Shown here: positions 1-8,359 of the stretch, piece after piece
Layout: the number at the start of each line of letters is the position of its first letter
Numbering within the stretch: the first letter of the stretch is position 1
From: Deltaproteobacteria bacterium
GTDB taxonomy: Bacteria; Desulfobacterota; GWC2-55-46
DNA: 64,000 nt
Direction of reading: 5' to 3'
Assembly (NCBI GenBank): GCA_016182655.1
Contig: JACPGB010000025.1
Span: forward strand, 61,107 to 125,106
The notes under the pieces: generated by a model
Told to the model about the DNA's origin: nothing
What the model saw: only the letters and a program-made list of their open reading frames with translations
Database searches by the model: none
Translations under genes and position numbers: made by a program

Positions 1-25
1 AAGTAAAAAGGCCGCGACAGCGGCC
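1..25 (-). terminator. Intrinsic terminator pointing out of the left edge
   Basis: Six-base-pair stem GGCCGC/GCGGCC at 10-15 and 20-25 with a GACA loop. The + strand A-rich run at 1-9 becomes a U-tract on the minus strand. No minus-strand gene is visible between 26 and 271, so what it terminates is unclear. Confidence 0.4.
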
Positions 26-271
26 CTAAGGGGCGAGCGAATGGGAGGGGGAGGGTGCAGGAAGCGAAGCCCCATGCCGAAAAAAAGCCCGGCAGGGCGG
101 TAAAGGCTTTTAGCAAAAAATGGGAATTGCCCATTAAGCGTATATCGGATCACGAATTAATGGGTTCAGGTTGCAAGCCTGGACCCGCAACAGCCTATAA
201 AAAACAATAATGATCGTAATTTCCCCCTCTTCTCCTTGAATCCCCCCCGCTTTTCTGTTAAGTTCTGCCGT
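26..271. other. Intergenic region upstream of glgA
   Basis: No gene seen. It contains small hairpins (for example AATGGG/CCCATT near 120-136) and a palindromic repeat at 160-184 whose half recurs near the right end of the window. A weak -35/-10 pair (TTGAAT at 236, TTAAGT at 258) lies just before the glgA start, but the -10 matches poorly. Confidence 0.5.
147..184. repeat. Palindromic repeat with GGGTTCAGG core, full copy
   Basis: The segment GGGTTCAGG (160-168), TTGCAAG, CCTGGACCC forms a 9-bp hairpin with one wobble pair. The left half with its flank (ATCAC, AAT, GGGTTCAGGTTGCAA) is found again at 63850-63882, where the right half is missing. The two copies suggest a dispersed element. Confidence 0.5.
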
Positions 272-1768
272 ATGGGTTTGAAGGTCGCGTTCATAGCGCC
301 GGAGGCCGCGCCGTTCTCCAAGACGGGCGGGCTCGCAGACGTCGCCGGGTCGCTCCCCAAGGCATTGAAACGCCTCGGGGCCGATGTCTCGCTCTTCGTC
401 CCTTTCCACAGGGAGACCGCTGAGAGCAAATTGGAGTTCGAGACCACTGGAATCGAGATAACGGTCCCGCTCTGGAGACGGAAGATCAGGGCAGAGGTCC
501 TCTCATACTCCGGAGGCGAGGTCCCGGTCTATTTCATAAAAAAGGACGAGCTCTTTGACAGGGGTTTCCTCTACGGCACGCCCGAGGGCGACTACTACGA
601 CAATTTGGAGAGGTTCGCCTTCTTCTCAAGGGCCGTGCTTGAAGCGCTCAAGGAGGGCGGCTTCTCGCCGGATATCGTCCACTGCAACGACTGGCAGACA
701 GGGCTCGTGCCTGCGTACCTGAAAGACGCGTACAGGGGAGACCCGTACTTCGCGAAGACCGCCACCGTCTTTACGGTCCATAATATCGCCTACCAGGGGC
801 TCTTCGACTGGAAGCTCTACGAGGCCATGAACCTGGGGCCGCACCTCTTTAACCCCGAAGGGCTCGAGTTCTGGGGCAAAATAAACCTCCTTAAAGCCGG
901 ACTCGCATACTCGGAGCTTATAACGACCGTCAGCGAGGCCTACTCCAGGGAAATACAGACCGAGGAGTACGGCTACGGTCTCGATGGGTTCCTCATGGCA
1001 AGAAAGGACACCCTCCACGGCGTCCTGAACGGCATCGACTACAGCGAATGGGACCCCGAAACAGACCCGCTCATCCCTTCGCGTTACTCGGCCGACGACC
1101 TTAACGGAAAAAAGGAATGCAGGCGGGCGCTCCTTAAGGAGTTCGGGCTTAAACTCAAGCCCCGGACACCGGTCATAGGCATCATAACGAGGCTTGCCGC
1201 CCAGAAGGGGGTCGATATACTGGCAGAGGCGATCCCGGCGCTCATGGAGCTCGACCTTGGGCTCGTCGTCCTGGGCTCCGGGGATAAAAAGTACCGCGAC
1301 CTCATCGAAGGGCTCGCCGAAAGATACCCCGGTAAGCTCTCGGTAAAGATAGCCTTCAACCACGGACTCTCCCACCTCGTCGAGGCGGGTAGCGACATCT
1401 TCCTCATGCCCTCCAGGTACGAGCCTTGCGGCCTGAACCAGATATACAGCCTCAAATACGGGACAGTCCCGGTGGTGCGCGCGACCGGCGGCCTCGACGA
1501 CACCGTCCGCGACTACGCCGGAGGCGTCGGCACCGGCTTCAAGTTCAGGGAATACTCGGCAGAGGCGCTCGTCGATAAGGTAAAGAAGGCGCTCTCGGTA
1601 TACGCCGACAGGGCCGCGTGGAAAGAGATACAGGTACGCGGCATGAGTGAGGACTTCTCGTGGGAGAGGTCGGCGCGGAGATACATCGAGCTCTACAGCG
1701 TCGCCCAGAGGTGCCTAAAAGTTAATCACCTGAGCCCCAAAAACGCGCACCAGACCGGCAGGCGATGA
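272..1768 (+). CDS. glgA: Glycogen synthase (ADP-glucose)
   Basis: GlgA, GT5 family: transfers glucose from ADP-glucose to the non-reducing end of a growing alpha-1,4-glucan in the cytoplasm. The KTGGLADV substrate-binding motif is at residues 17-24, and the family motif RYEPCGLNQ lies near residues 380-390, in the second Rossmann-like lobe. Length of 498 aa is close to the family norm of about 480. A TTG 36 bases upstream (236) keeps the frame open, but the ATG at 272 puts the conserved MGLKVAFIAPEAAPFSKTGG start at the N-terminus and is preferred. No strong Shine-Dalgarno is visible. No other glycogen genes are in the window; the gene stands alone, followed by two perfect palindromes. Confidence 0.95.
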   Translation: MGLKVAFIAPEAAPFSKTGGLADVAGSLPKALKRLGADVSLFVPFHRETAESKLEFETTGIEITVPLWRRKIRAEVLSYSGGEVPVYFIKKDELFDRGFLYGTPEGDYYDNLERFAFFSRAVLEALKEGGFSPDIVHCNDWQTGLVPAYLKDAYRGDPYFAKTATVFTVHNIAYQGLFDWKLYEAMNLGPHLFNPEGLEFWGKINLLKAGLAYSELITTVSEAYSREIQTEEYGYGLDGFLMARKDTLHGVLNGIDYSEWDPETDPLIPSRYSADDLNGKKECRRALLKEFGLKLKPRTPVIGIITRLAAQKGVDILAEAIPALMELDLGLVVLGSGDKKYRDLIEGLAERYPGKLSVKIAFNHGLSHLVEAGSDIFLMPSRYEPCGLNQIYSLKYGTVPVVRATGGLDDTVRDYAGGVGTGFKFREYSAEALVDKVKKALSVYADRAAWKEIQVRGMSEDFSWERSARRYIELYSVAQRCLKVNHLSPKNAHQTGRR

Positions 1769-1774
1769 GAGACC

Positions 1775-1806
1775 CGTGGGAAACTTTCTGTAGAAAGTTT
1801 CCCACG
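1775..1806. repeat. Perfect 15-bp palindrome, AACTTTCTGTAGAAAGTT family
   Basis: Arms CGTGGGAAACTTTCT (1775-1789) and its exact complement (1792-1806) are separated by GT. The same core AACTTTCT-GT-AGAAAGTT recurs at 19131-19172 with different outer arms. It lies 7 bases after the glgA stop and could fold in the mRNA 3' end. There is no U-tract. Confidence 0.75.
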
Positions 1807-1827
1807 GCCCCCTTCAAAGACTTTCAG

Positions 1828-1873
1828 TTACGGACAAAACCCCCGTGAAAAAAAAGGAGGGTTTTGTCCGTAA
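1828..1873. repeat. Perfect 15-bp inverted repeat
   Basis: Arm TTACGGACAAAACCC at 1828-1842 pairs exactly with 1859-1873 across a 16-base loop rich in A. It follows the previous palindrome and has no clear U-tract, so it is a 3'-end hairpin or repeat rather than a proven terminator. Confidence 0.6.
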
Positions 1874-1961
1874 AACCCTGAAATCCCCTGAAAGGGAACG
1901 AGGGATGCTTTCTTAAGAAATATCTCCTTCGAGTACGCTCGCAAGTCTGGCGATGCCGGGG

Positions 1962-1977
1962 TGGCATTAATCTTGCT
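1962..1977 (+). promoter_or_regulatory. Sigma54-type -24/-12 promoter of the ANTAR operon
   Basis: TGGCAT at 1962-1967, five bases, TTGCT at 1973-1977: the spacing and both conserved dinucleotides (GG and GC) match the sigma54 consensus TGGCAC-N5-TTGCW with one change. Transcription would start near 1988, only about four bases before the ATG at 1992, so the mRNA would be nearly leaderless. An NtrC-family activator is encoded at 15897-17324. Confidence 0.6.
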
Positions 1978-1991
1978 TTTCTAACTACGGC

Positions 1992-2567
1992 ATGAGAAAG
2001 ATAGCCATAGTAGACGACGACGCATCTGAAAGGATCGTATTAAGGGGTATGCTCCTTGAGAACGGCCTTTCTGTTGTGGCCGAGGGGAAAAGCGGCCTTG
2101 AGGCCCTCGACATCTGCAGGTCGAGCTCCCCGGATCTCGTTATAATGGATGTCAAGATGCCGGGAAAAGACGGCATCTCGGCGGCCGCCGAGATCAGCAA
2201 GATCTATCCGACGCCGGTGGTGCTGCTCACCGCGAGCGACGATGAGGAGACTATACGCCGCGCCGCCGAGGCCGGCGTCATGGGGTATCTCCTGAAACCC
2301 GTCCGGGAAGAGGAGCTCGTCCCGGCTATAGAGCTCGCCATATCGCGCTTCGGGGAGTTTGTGATGCTCCGTAAAGAGAACGCGGAGTTGAAGGACGCGC
2401 TCAAGGCGAGAAAGGCCATCGAAAAGGCGAAGGGGCTCCTTATGGAGAGGGAGAAGCTCTCCGAATCCGACGCCTTCGCGAGGATAAGAAAGATCGCGAT
2501 GGACAAGAGAAAGTCGATGACCGAGATAGCGGAAGTGATAATACTCGCGTTCGAAAAGGAAGCCTGA
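1992..2567 (+). CDS. ANTAR-domain response regulator (transcription antiterminator, NasT/AmiR type)
   Basis: Residues 1-120 are a CheY-like receiver with D8/D9, phospho-acceptor D53, T80 and K102. Residues about 125-185 are an ANTAR RNA-binding domain with the typical motif around AKGLLMEREKLSESDAF. Family members bind paired hexaloop hairpins in nascent leaders and prevent termination. Such hairpins lie upstream of 3518, 5953 and 7836, so nearby targets are likely. All receiver residues are present, which suggests phosphorylation control, but no cognate kinase is adjacent. A sigma54-type promoter ends 14 bases upstream and no Shine-Dalgarno is present. The amidotransferase starts one base after the stop, so the two genes form an operon. 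Function as regulator of the ammonium genes is inferred from context. Confidence 0.9.
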   Translation: MRKIAIVDDDASERIVLRGMLLENGLSVVAEGKSGLEALDICRSSSPDLVIMDVKMPGKDGISAAAEISKIYPTPVVLLTASDDEETIRRAAEAGVMGYLLKPVREEELVPAIELAISRFGEFVMLRKENAELKDALKARKAIEKAKGLLMEREKLSESDAFARIRKIAMDKRKSMTEIAEVIILAFEKEA

Positions 2568-2568
2568 T

Positions 2569-3264
2569 ATGTCGAAGATACTTGTAGTAGAGCATGTGCC
2601 GCACGAGGGGCTTGGGATAATCGGCCAGGCATTGTCCGGCTTCGACCTCGAATACATGCGGGTATACGAGACCGGTGAGGCGGAAGCCTCGCCCGAAGGC
2701 TACTCGGCCCTCATCGTCATGGGCGGGCCCATGGGAGTGTATGAGTCCGACATTTACCCGTTCATAAACGGCGAGATAAACCTTATAAAAGAGGCTATAA
2801 AAACGGATGTCCCGGTGCTCGGGGTATGCCTCGGCTCCCAGCTCCTTGCCGCCTCCGCCGGAGCGCGGGTCTATAAGGGCAAAAAAAAGGAGATCGGCTG
2901 GTACAATGTCTCCCTTACTGAAGAGGGCTCTTCGGACCGCCTCTTCCTGGGACTTCCCGACGAGCTCCCGGTATTCCAGTGGCACGGGGATACGTTCGAC
3001 GTGCCGGTGAACGGGGTCAACCTCGCCTCGTCTGACTTATTCCCCCACCAGGCTATAAAAGTTGGAAAGATGGCCTATGGCTTTCAGTTCCACTTCGAGG
3101 TGACCGCGAAGATGGTAGGTGAGTGGATAGAGATAAACGAGGGAGAGCTAAAGGCCGCCAAGATCGACCCCGAAAAGATCATCAAGGAGACGCCCGAGAA
3201 TATCGAGGGGCTCCACAGGTTCGGCCGCGCCATCGTACAGAGGTTCGCCCGCCTGATCGATTAA
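2569..3264 (+). CDS. Class I glutamine amidotransferase-like protein
   Basis: Stand-alone GATase1 domain of 231 aa related to the glutaminase half of GMP synthase. The triad is complete: nucleophile C87 in GVCLGSQ, H175 and E177 in FQFHFE. Such proteins hydrolyse glutamine, or act on gamma-glutamyl or peptide substrates, when no synthase domain is attached. The start ATG lies one base after the stop of the ANTAR gene, so both come from the same sigma54-type promoter. This pairing in an ammonium cluster suggests a role in glutamine sensing or degradation, but the substrate cannot be read from the sequence. Confidence 0.85.
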   Translation: MSKILVVEHVPHEGLGIIGQALSGFDLEYMRVYETGEAEASPEGYSALIVMGGPMGVYESDIYPFINGEINLIKEAIKTDVPVLGVCLGSQLLAASAGARVYKGKKKEIGWYNVSLTEEGSSDRLFLGLPDELPVFQWHGDTFDVPVNGVNLASSDLFPHQAIKVGKMAYGFQFHFEVTAKMVGEWIEINEGELKAAKIDPEKIIKETPENIEGLHRFGRAIVQRFARLID

Positions 3265-3342
3265 TAGGCACTCCCTGCACAGAATTGAAGCACTTCGGGA
3301 CTGGGCAGGGTTGAAATCACAAGCAATTGGCCGGCTCCGGGT

Positions 3343-3358
3343 TGGCATTGAAGTTGCA
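3343..3358 (+). promoter_or_regulatory. Sigma54-type -24/-12 promoter of the outer-membrane protein gene
   Basis: TGGCAT at 3343-3348, five bases, TTGCA at 3354-3358. Spacing and key bases fit the sigma54 consensus. The predicted start near 3369 puts the hexaloop hairpin (3386-3403) and the terminator (3434-3472) inside the leader RNA. Confidence 0.65.
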
Positions 3359-3385
3359 AAATCATGCATCGTGCCCGTTGGGCAT

Positions 3386-3403
3386 GGTTACAAAGAAGTA
3401 ACC
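3386..3403 (+). promoter_or_regulatory. ANTAR-type hexaloop hairpin in the leader of the outer-membrane protein gene
   Basis: Perfect 6-bp stem GGTTAC/GTAACC closes the loop AAAGAA, which has A at position 1 and G at position 4 as in known ANTAR targets. A second small hairpin (TGCCC/GGGCA, loop GTT, 3372-3384) lies directly before it. The intrinsic terminator starts 31 bases downstream. No canonical second hexaloop was found here. Confidence 0.55.
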
Positions 3404-3433
3404 TGAGATAATAAACTTAAGCGAGACAAAGGC

Positions 3434-3472
3434 AAAGGCGCCTTTCCTTGAATAAAGGGGGCGCCTTTTTTT
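3434..3472 (+). terminator. Leader terminator (attenuator) before the outer-membrane protein gene
   Basis: AAAGGCGCC (3434-3442) pairs with GGCGCCTTT (3460-3468), followed by T's to 3472. It lies inside the leader, between the sigma54-type promoter and the start codon, so it would block the gene unless read through. The arms match those of the glnK1 and glnK2 leader terminators. Confidence 0.7.
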
Positions 3473-3517
3473 ATCCGCCCTCAAAAAAAACCAGAAGAGA
3501 AGAGGGAGGAGAAGAAG

Positions 3518-4267
3518 ATGAAGTCGATGAAAAAGGTTTTGGCGGCAACTGCGGCACTGGCCGGGGTACTGACGTTCTCGAACGTGGCCTCGGCGACCCC
3601 GACTACGCACATCTGGTCGCCTTCGACCGATGTCCAGGCCTACGGAGTATTCCACCTGACAAGCGATATCTACATCCCGGTCGACAAGCCGACGGGCACA
3701 AGGCCCGGGACGATCACGAACCTGGGTCTCACGACCGGCGTACTACCGTATGAAAAGATAAACGCCGAGATCGGCTTCGACCACATCGAGGGCTCTTACC
3801 CGGTATTCTTTAACGCCAAGGTCGGCACACCCGAGGGCGCGTTCGGCTCGTTCTCCCCGGCGCTCGCCGTCGGCGGCTACTCATTCGGCACCAAAGAGGA
3901 CGCGACCGACTACAACATCTACTATGTGAAGGCGGCAAAGACATTCGATAAGCTCGGCAGGTTCTCGGTCGGTTACTACACCGGGAACGACCAGCTCCTG
4001 GTAGATGAGAACGGGAACGCTGACGAGAACGGGGTGTTGCTCGCGTGGGAGCGGACATTGAGCGAAATATCGGAGAACCTCTGGGTCTGCGTCGACTACC
4101 AGGGCGGGGACAACAACTTCGGGGTATTGAGCTACGGCTTTTCCTGGAAGTTCGCCCCGAACACATCGGTAATATTCGGCTTCGTGGACCAGAACAACGA
4201 CAACCTGAACCCCGGCGACACCTTCACGGTCCAGGTGGACATAGATTTTAACGTGTTCGGGAAGTAG
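3518..4267 (+). CDS. Putative outer-membrane beta-barrel protein in the ammonium cluster
   Basis: 249 aa with a Sec signal peptide (residues 1-26, cleavage after VASA) and a body of alternating hydrophobic residues ending in an aromatic-rich strand and FGK, as in small outer-membrane barrels. No catalytic motif was recognised. Shine-Dalgarno GGGAGGAG lies 6-13 bases before the ATG. Its leader holds a sigma54-type promoter, a hexaloop hairpin and a terminator, and amt1 follows 233 bases downstream. It may therefore be a porin or surface protein induced under nitrogen limitation and co-transcribed with amt1. That role is inferred from the leader and neighbours only. Confidence 0.7.
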   Translation: MKSMKKVLAATAALAGVLTFSNVASATPTTHIWSPSTDVQAYGVFHLTSDIYIPVDKPTGTRPGTITNLGLTTGVLPYEKINAEIGFDHIEGSYPVFFNAKVGTPEGAFGSFSPALAVGGYSFGTKEDATDYNIYYVKAAKTFDKLGRFSVGYYTGNDQLLVDENGNADENGVLLAWERTLSEISENLWVCVDYQGGDNNFGVLSYGFSWKFAPNTSVIFGFVDQNNDNLNPGDTFTVQVDIDFNVFGK

Positions 4268-4290
4268 GCGAAAAAAGTAGTTGCAACAAC

Positions 4291-4408
4291 CAGCGCGTTA
4301 GAACAAAGCAGACCAAGGCGCGACGAAGGCGAGGAGTGAGGCGTACTTTTTGTACGCCGCAGTGACGAGCCGAGGAGCAACGCAGGTATGCAAAGTTATG
4401 ACGCGCTG
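4291..4408. repeat. Dispersed repeat, variant with CAGCGCGT ends
   Basis: 118-bp inverted-repeat element with CAGCGCGT at 4291-4298 and ACGCGCTG at 4401-4408. Its centre (GGCGTAC, five T's, GTACGCC) is the same as in the family at 8175, 26452, 29889 and 35769, while its end stems differ. It lies between the outer-membrane protein gene and amt1. Confidence 0.7.
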
Positions 4409-4500
4409 GGTGGAGATTGACGCAGGCAGGCATCGAAGCCCATGGCCCTTAAAAGGCGGCCCGTCAAACTCAGATCAAAGACGATCGAAGGAGAAAGCAG

Positions 4501-5829
4501 ATGGAAGCGTGCGTTTCAAGGGCCGTATCCTGGCCGAAGGGTTTGTTGAGAAAAGGGCTCATGATGTTTTCACTTATGCTCATAATCCAGGCTATAGCGG
4601 CGCCCTTCTCGTTCGCGGCCGACGCGGCTGGCGAGATAAACAAGGCGGACACCGCCTGGATACTGGTATCCACCGCGATGGTCATGTTCATGACCCCGGG
4701 GCTCGCGATATTCTACGCCGGGATGGCGAGGAAGAAGAACGTCCTCTCCACCATGATGCAGAGCTTTTTCATACTCTGTCTCATTTCGATTCAGTGGATT
4801 TTTCTCGGGTACACGCTGAGCTTCGGGCCGGACGTGGGCGGCCTCATAGGCTCGCTCGACTTCCTCGGCCTTGAAAACGTCGGCGTTGAGGCAAAGGGGA
4901 CTATCCCGCACCTCTTATTCATGATGTTCCAGGGGATGTTCGCGGCGATAACCGTCGCGCTTATCACCGGCGCGTTCGCAGAGAGGATAAAGTTCTCGGC
5001 CGTCGTCGTCTTCAGCCTCCTCTGGGCGACCCTCATATACGACCCCCTCTGCCACTGGGTATGGGGCGGCGGGTGGCTACAGAAGCTCGGGGTCCTTGAT
5101 TTTGCCGGAGGCATAGTCGTCCATATAAGCTGCGGGCTCTCGGCGCTTGTCGCCGCCATATACATAGGCAGGAGAAAGGGTTTTCCGAGAGAGCTCATGG
5201 CCCCGCACAACCTGACGCTCACGGTCATCGGCATGGGCATACTCTGGTTCGGGTGGTTCGGCTTCAACGCCGGGAGCGCTCTCTCTAGCGACGGGGCCGC
5301 GGTGATAGCCTTCGTCACGACCAACACGGCGGCCGCGGCAGGGACTCTCACCTGGGCCTTTATAGAGTGGGGGCACAGGGGCAAGCCCACGATGCTCGGC
5401 GCGATGTCCGGTGCGGTAGCCGGGCTCGGCTCCATAACCCCGGCCTCCGGGTTCGTGACACCGGGTTCGGCGATGATCATCGGGATCATCGGCGGCGTCC
5501 TCTGCTATATCGCGGTCACAATCTTGAAGCCGAAGTTCGGATACGACGACACCCTCGACGTCTTCGGCATACACGGCATAGCGGGGACATGGGGGACGAT
5601 AGCGACGGGCATATTCGCTACCATAGGAGCCCAGGGGCTCATTGCCGGGAACCCGGCACAGCTTGGAAAGCAGGTCATAGGCGCTCTCGTAACCGTTGCG
5701 TTATCGGTCGTCGGCACCTATGTGCTCCTAAAGATAGTCGACCTGGTCATGGGGCTACGCGTAACGACCGAACAGGAAATAGAAGGGCTCGACCTCTCCC
5801 AGCACGAGGAGAGCGGGTATACCCTTTAG
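4501..5829 (+). CDS. amt: Ammonium transporter Amt, copy 1
   Basis: Inner-membrane Amt/MEP/Rh family channel that brings in ammonium. 442 aa with an N-terminal signal-like segment (to about residue 40) and roughly eleven membrane helices. The pore twin histidines are H208 (GGIVVHISCG) and H358 (GIHGIAGTWG). The Amt signature around MAPHNLTLTVIGMGILWFGW is intact. Shine-Dalgarno AAGGAG lies about 8 bases before the ATG. The stop is 14 bases before the first hexaloop hairpin of the glnK1 leader, so glnK1 expression probably depends on read-through from here. Closely related to copy 2. Confidence 0.95.
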   Translation: MEACVSRAVSWPKGLLRKGLMMFSLMLIIQAIAAPFSFAADAAGEINKADTAWILVSTAMVMFMTPGLAIFYAGMARKKNVLSTMMQSFFILCLISIQWIFLGYTLSFGPDVGGLIGSLDFLGLENVGVEAKGTIPHLLFMMFQGMFAAITVALITGAFAERIKFSAVVVFSLLWATLIYDPLCHWVWGGGWLQKLGVLDFAGGIVVHISCGLSALVAAIYIGRRKGFPRELMAPHNLTLTVIGMGILWFGWFGFNAGSALSSDGAAVIAFVTTNTAAAAGTLTWAFIEWGHRGKPTMLGAMSGAVAGLGSITPASGFVTPGSAMIIGIIGGVLCYIAVTILKPKFGYDDTLDVFGIHGIAGTWGTIATGIFATIGAQGLIAGNPAQLGKQVIGALVTVALSVVGTYVLLKIVDLVMGLRVTTEQEIEGLDLSQHEESGYTL

Positions 5830-5843
5830 GTCATATAAATAAA

Positions 5844-5865
5844 GCGGCCACACAGGCGTGGCCGC
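5844..5865 (+). promoter_or_regulatory. ANTAR hexaloop hairpin P1 in the glnK1 leader
   Basis: Perfect 8-bp stem GCGGCCAC/GTGGCCGC closes the six-base loop ACAGGC, with A at position 1 and G at position 4. It begins 14 bases after the amt1 stop and is followed 31 bases later by a second hexaloop hairpin. Confidence 0.75.
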
Positions 5866-5877
5866 CGACGATTGTAA

Positions 5878-6291
<414 letters not shown>

Positions 6292-6352
6292 ATACGCATA
6301 CCGGACAAGCACAACGCTGTGTGAAAAAAAGTCGAAGCCGACTGGAGGATGT

Positions 6353-7666
6353 ATGTTAAGGAAGATCCCGTTACTGATTCTCATGTATCTGCTCGTGCCG
6401 CTCTCCGCTTTTGCGGAGGAGGCGGCCGCCGCGCCAAAGATAGACACCGGGGACACCGCCTGGGTCCTTACCTCGACGGCCCTCGTGCTCCTCATGACCG
6501 CGCCCGGGCTCGCGCTCTTTTACTCGGGCATGGTCAGAAGAAAGAACGTCCTCGCTACCATCATGCAGAGCTTCGTGATCCTCTGCGTCATAAGCATACA
6601 GTGGGTGCTCTGGGGCTACAGCGTATCCTTCGGCCCTGACAAGTGGGGGCTCTTCGGCGGGCTCGAGTGGATCGGCCTCAAGGGCGTAGGGGTCGAGCCT
6701 TACCCGGACTACGCCGCGACGATACCCCATCAGGCCTTCATGATCTTCCAGATGATGTTCGCGGTAATAACGCCCGCGCTCATCGCAGGCGCGTTCGCCG
6801 AGAGGATGAAGTTCAGCGCGTTTCTTATCTTCACCATCCTCTGGTCGACATTTGTTTACGACCCCATAGCGCACTGGGTCTGGGGCATAGGCGGCTGGCT
6901 CCGTGTATTGGGCGCGCTCGATTTCGCCGGGGGCACGGTCGTGCACATAAGCTCCGGGGTCTCGGCGCTCGCGACCGCCCTCTATATCGGAAAGAGGAAG
7001 GGCTACATGACCGAGATAATGGCCCCGCACAACCTGCCGCTTACCGTAATAGGCGCGGGACTCCTCTGGTTCGGGTGGTTCGGGTTCAACGCCGGTAGCG
7101 CGCTTGGCGCGAACGGGCTGGCGACCTCGGCCTTTGTCGTGACGAACACCGCGGCCGCGGCCGCCGCGCTCTCGTGGCTCGTTGCCGAGTGGATACACAG
7201 GGGAAAGCCCACGCTCCTCGGGCTCGCCTCCGGTCTTGTCGCGGGGCTCGTCTCCATCACCCCGGCTTCGGGGTTCGTGGGGCCGGTCTCTGCCATCATA
7301 CTCGGGTTGCTTGCAGGCGTCATCTGCTACATATCGGTCAGCTATATGAAGCCGCTCTTCAAGTATGACGACTCGCTCGACGCCTTCGGCATCCACGGCG
7401 TCGGCGGTATCTTCGGCGCGCTCGCGACAGGCATATTCGCTTCCGTTGCCATAAACGCCGCCGGGGCCGACGGGCTCATCTACGGGTCGGCCGCACTCCT
7501 CTGGAAGCAGGTGATAGCGATAGCGGCGAGCGGCGCGTACTCTTTCATTGTGACGCTCATAATACTCAAGGTGGTCGACCTCATCTTTGGCTTGAGGGTC
7601 AGCCATGAGGACGAGGTGCAGGGCCTCGACCTCACACAGCACAGCGAGAGCGGATACAACCTGTAA
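6353..7666 (+). CDS. amt: Ammonium transporter Amt, copy 2
   Basis: 437-aa Amt family protein with a signal peptide (cleavage after LSAFA near residue 21), the ammonium signature ([14 protein letters not shown]) and both pore histidines (GTVVHISSG and [10 protein letters not shown]). It is much like copy 1 throughout. Shine-Dalgarno CTGGAGG precedes the ATG. It sits 61 bases after glnK1 and 169 bases before glnK2, whose leader carries another hexaloop hairpin and terminator. A partner PII on each side suggests tight feedback control. Confidence 0.95.
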   Translation: MLRKIPLLILMYLLVPLSAFAEEAAAAPKIDTGDTAWVLTSTALVLLMTAPGLALFYSGMVRRKNVLATIMQSFVILCVISIQWVLWGYSVSFGPDKWGLFGGLEWIGLKGVGVEPYPDYAATIPHQAFMIFQMMFAVITPALIAGAFAERMKFSAFLIFTILWSTFVYDPIAHWVWGIGGWLRVLGALDFAGGTVVHISSGVSALATALYIGKRKGYMTEIMAPHNLPLTVIGAGLLWFGWFGFNAGSALGANGLATSAFVVTNTAAAAAALSWLVAEWIHRGKPTLLGLASGLVAGLVSITPASGFVGPVSAIILGLLAGVICYISVSYMKPLFKYDDSLDAFGIHGVGGIFGALATGIFASVAINAAGADGLIYGSAALLWKQVIAIAASGAYSFIVTLIILKVVDLIFGLRVSHEDEVQGLDLTQHSESGYNL

Positions 7667-7728
7667 CAGGGGGCAGACAGGGGACAGGGTCACAAAAAAC
7701 AGCAGGGCCTTATGGCTCTCTCATAAAA

Positions 7729-7753
7729 GACCGTTACACAGGAGTAAGCGGTC
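7729..7753 (+). promoter_or_regulatory. ANTAR-type hexaloop hairpin in the glnK2 leader
   Basis: GACCG+TTAC (7729-7737) pairs with GTAA, bulged G, CGGTC (7744-7753) and closes the loop ACAGGA with A at position 1 and G at position 4. The terminator follows 8 bases later. The hairpin within the terminator loop (GGGA/TCCC) lacks a canonical hexaloop. Confidence 0.6.
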
Positions 7754-7761
7754 AAACCGGC

Positions 7762-8174
<413 letters not shown>

Positions 8175-8295
8175 CAGGCTGCTGAAAAAGTCCATCTGCT
8201 TTGTTGTCTTTGTCGCTCGTCACTGCGGCGTACAACAAGCACGCCTCGCTCCTCGCTCCTCGACGCCTCGCATCTGGAGCTTTTTGAGCAGCCTG
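8175..8295 (+). repeat. Dispersed inverted-repeat element, copy A
   Basis: 121 bp with 16-bp terminal inverted repeats (CAGGCTGCTGAAAAAG and CTTTTTGAGCAGCCTG, one mismatch). It starts on the base after the glnK2 stop. Related copies are at 26452-26575, 29889-30010 and 35769-35893. The inner part GCGGCGTAC...ACGCC is conserved. It may act as a 3'-end hairpin. Confidence 0.85.
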
Positions 8296-8359
8296 AACAA
8301 ACCTGTTTTTTTTCAGTAACCTGTTAAGGAACCAACAAGGAACGCCAAAGGAGGTAGTC

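Noticed and set aside
4429..4440. ANTAR hexaloop (ATCGAA) in the amt1 leader
   Set aside because: Only three base pairs (GGC/GCC) and no terminator follows.
6310..6321. Hexaloop AACGCT before amt2
   Set aside because: Loop fits A1/G4 but the stem is three base pairs and there is no terminator.
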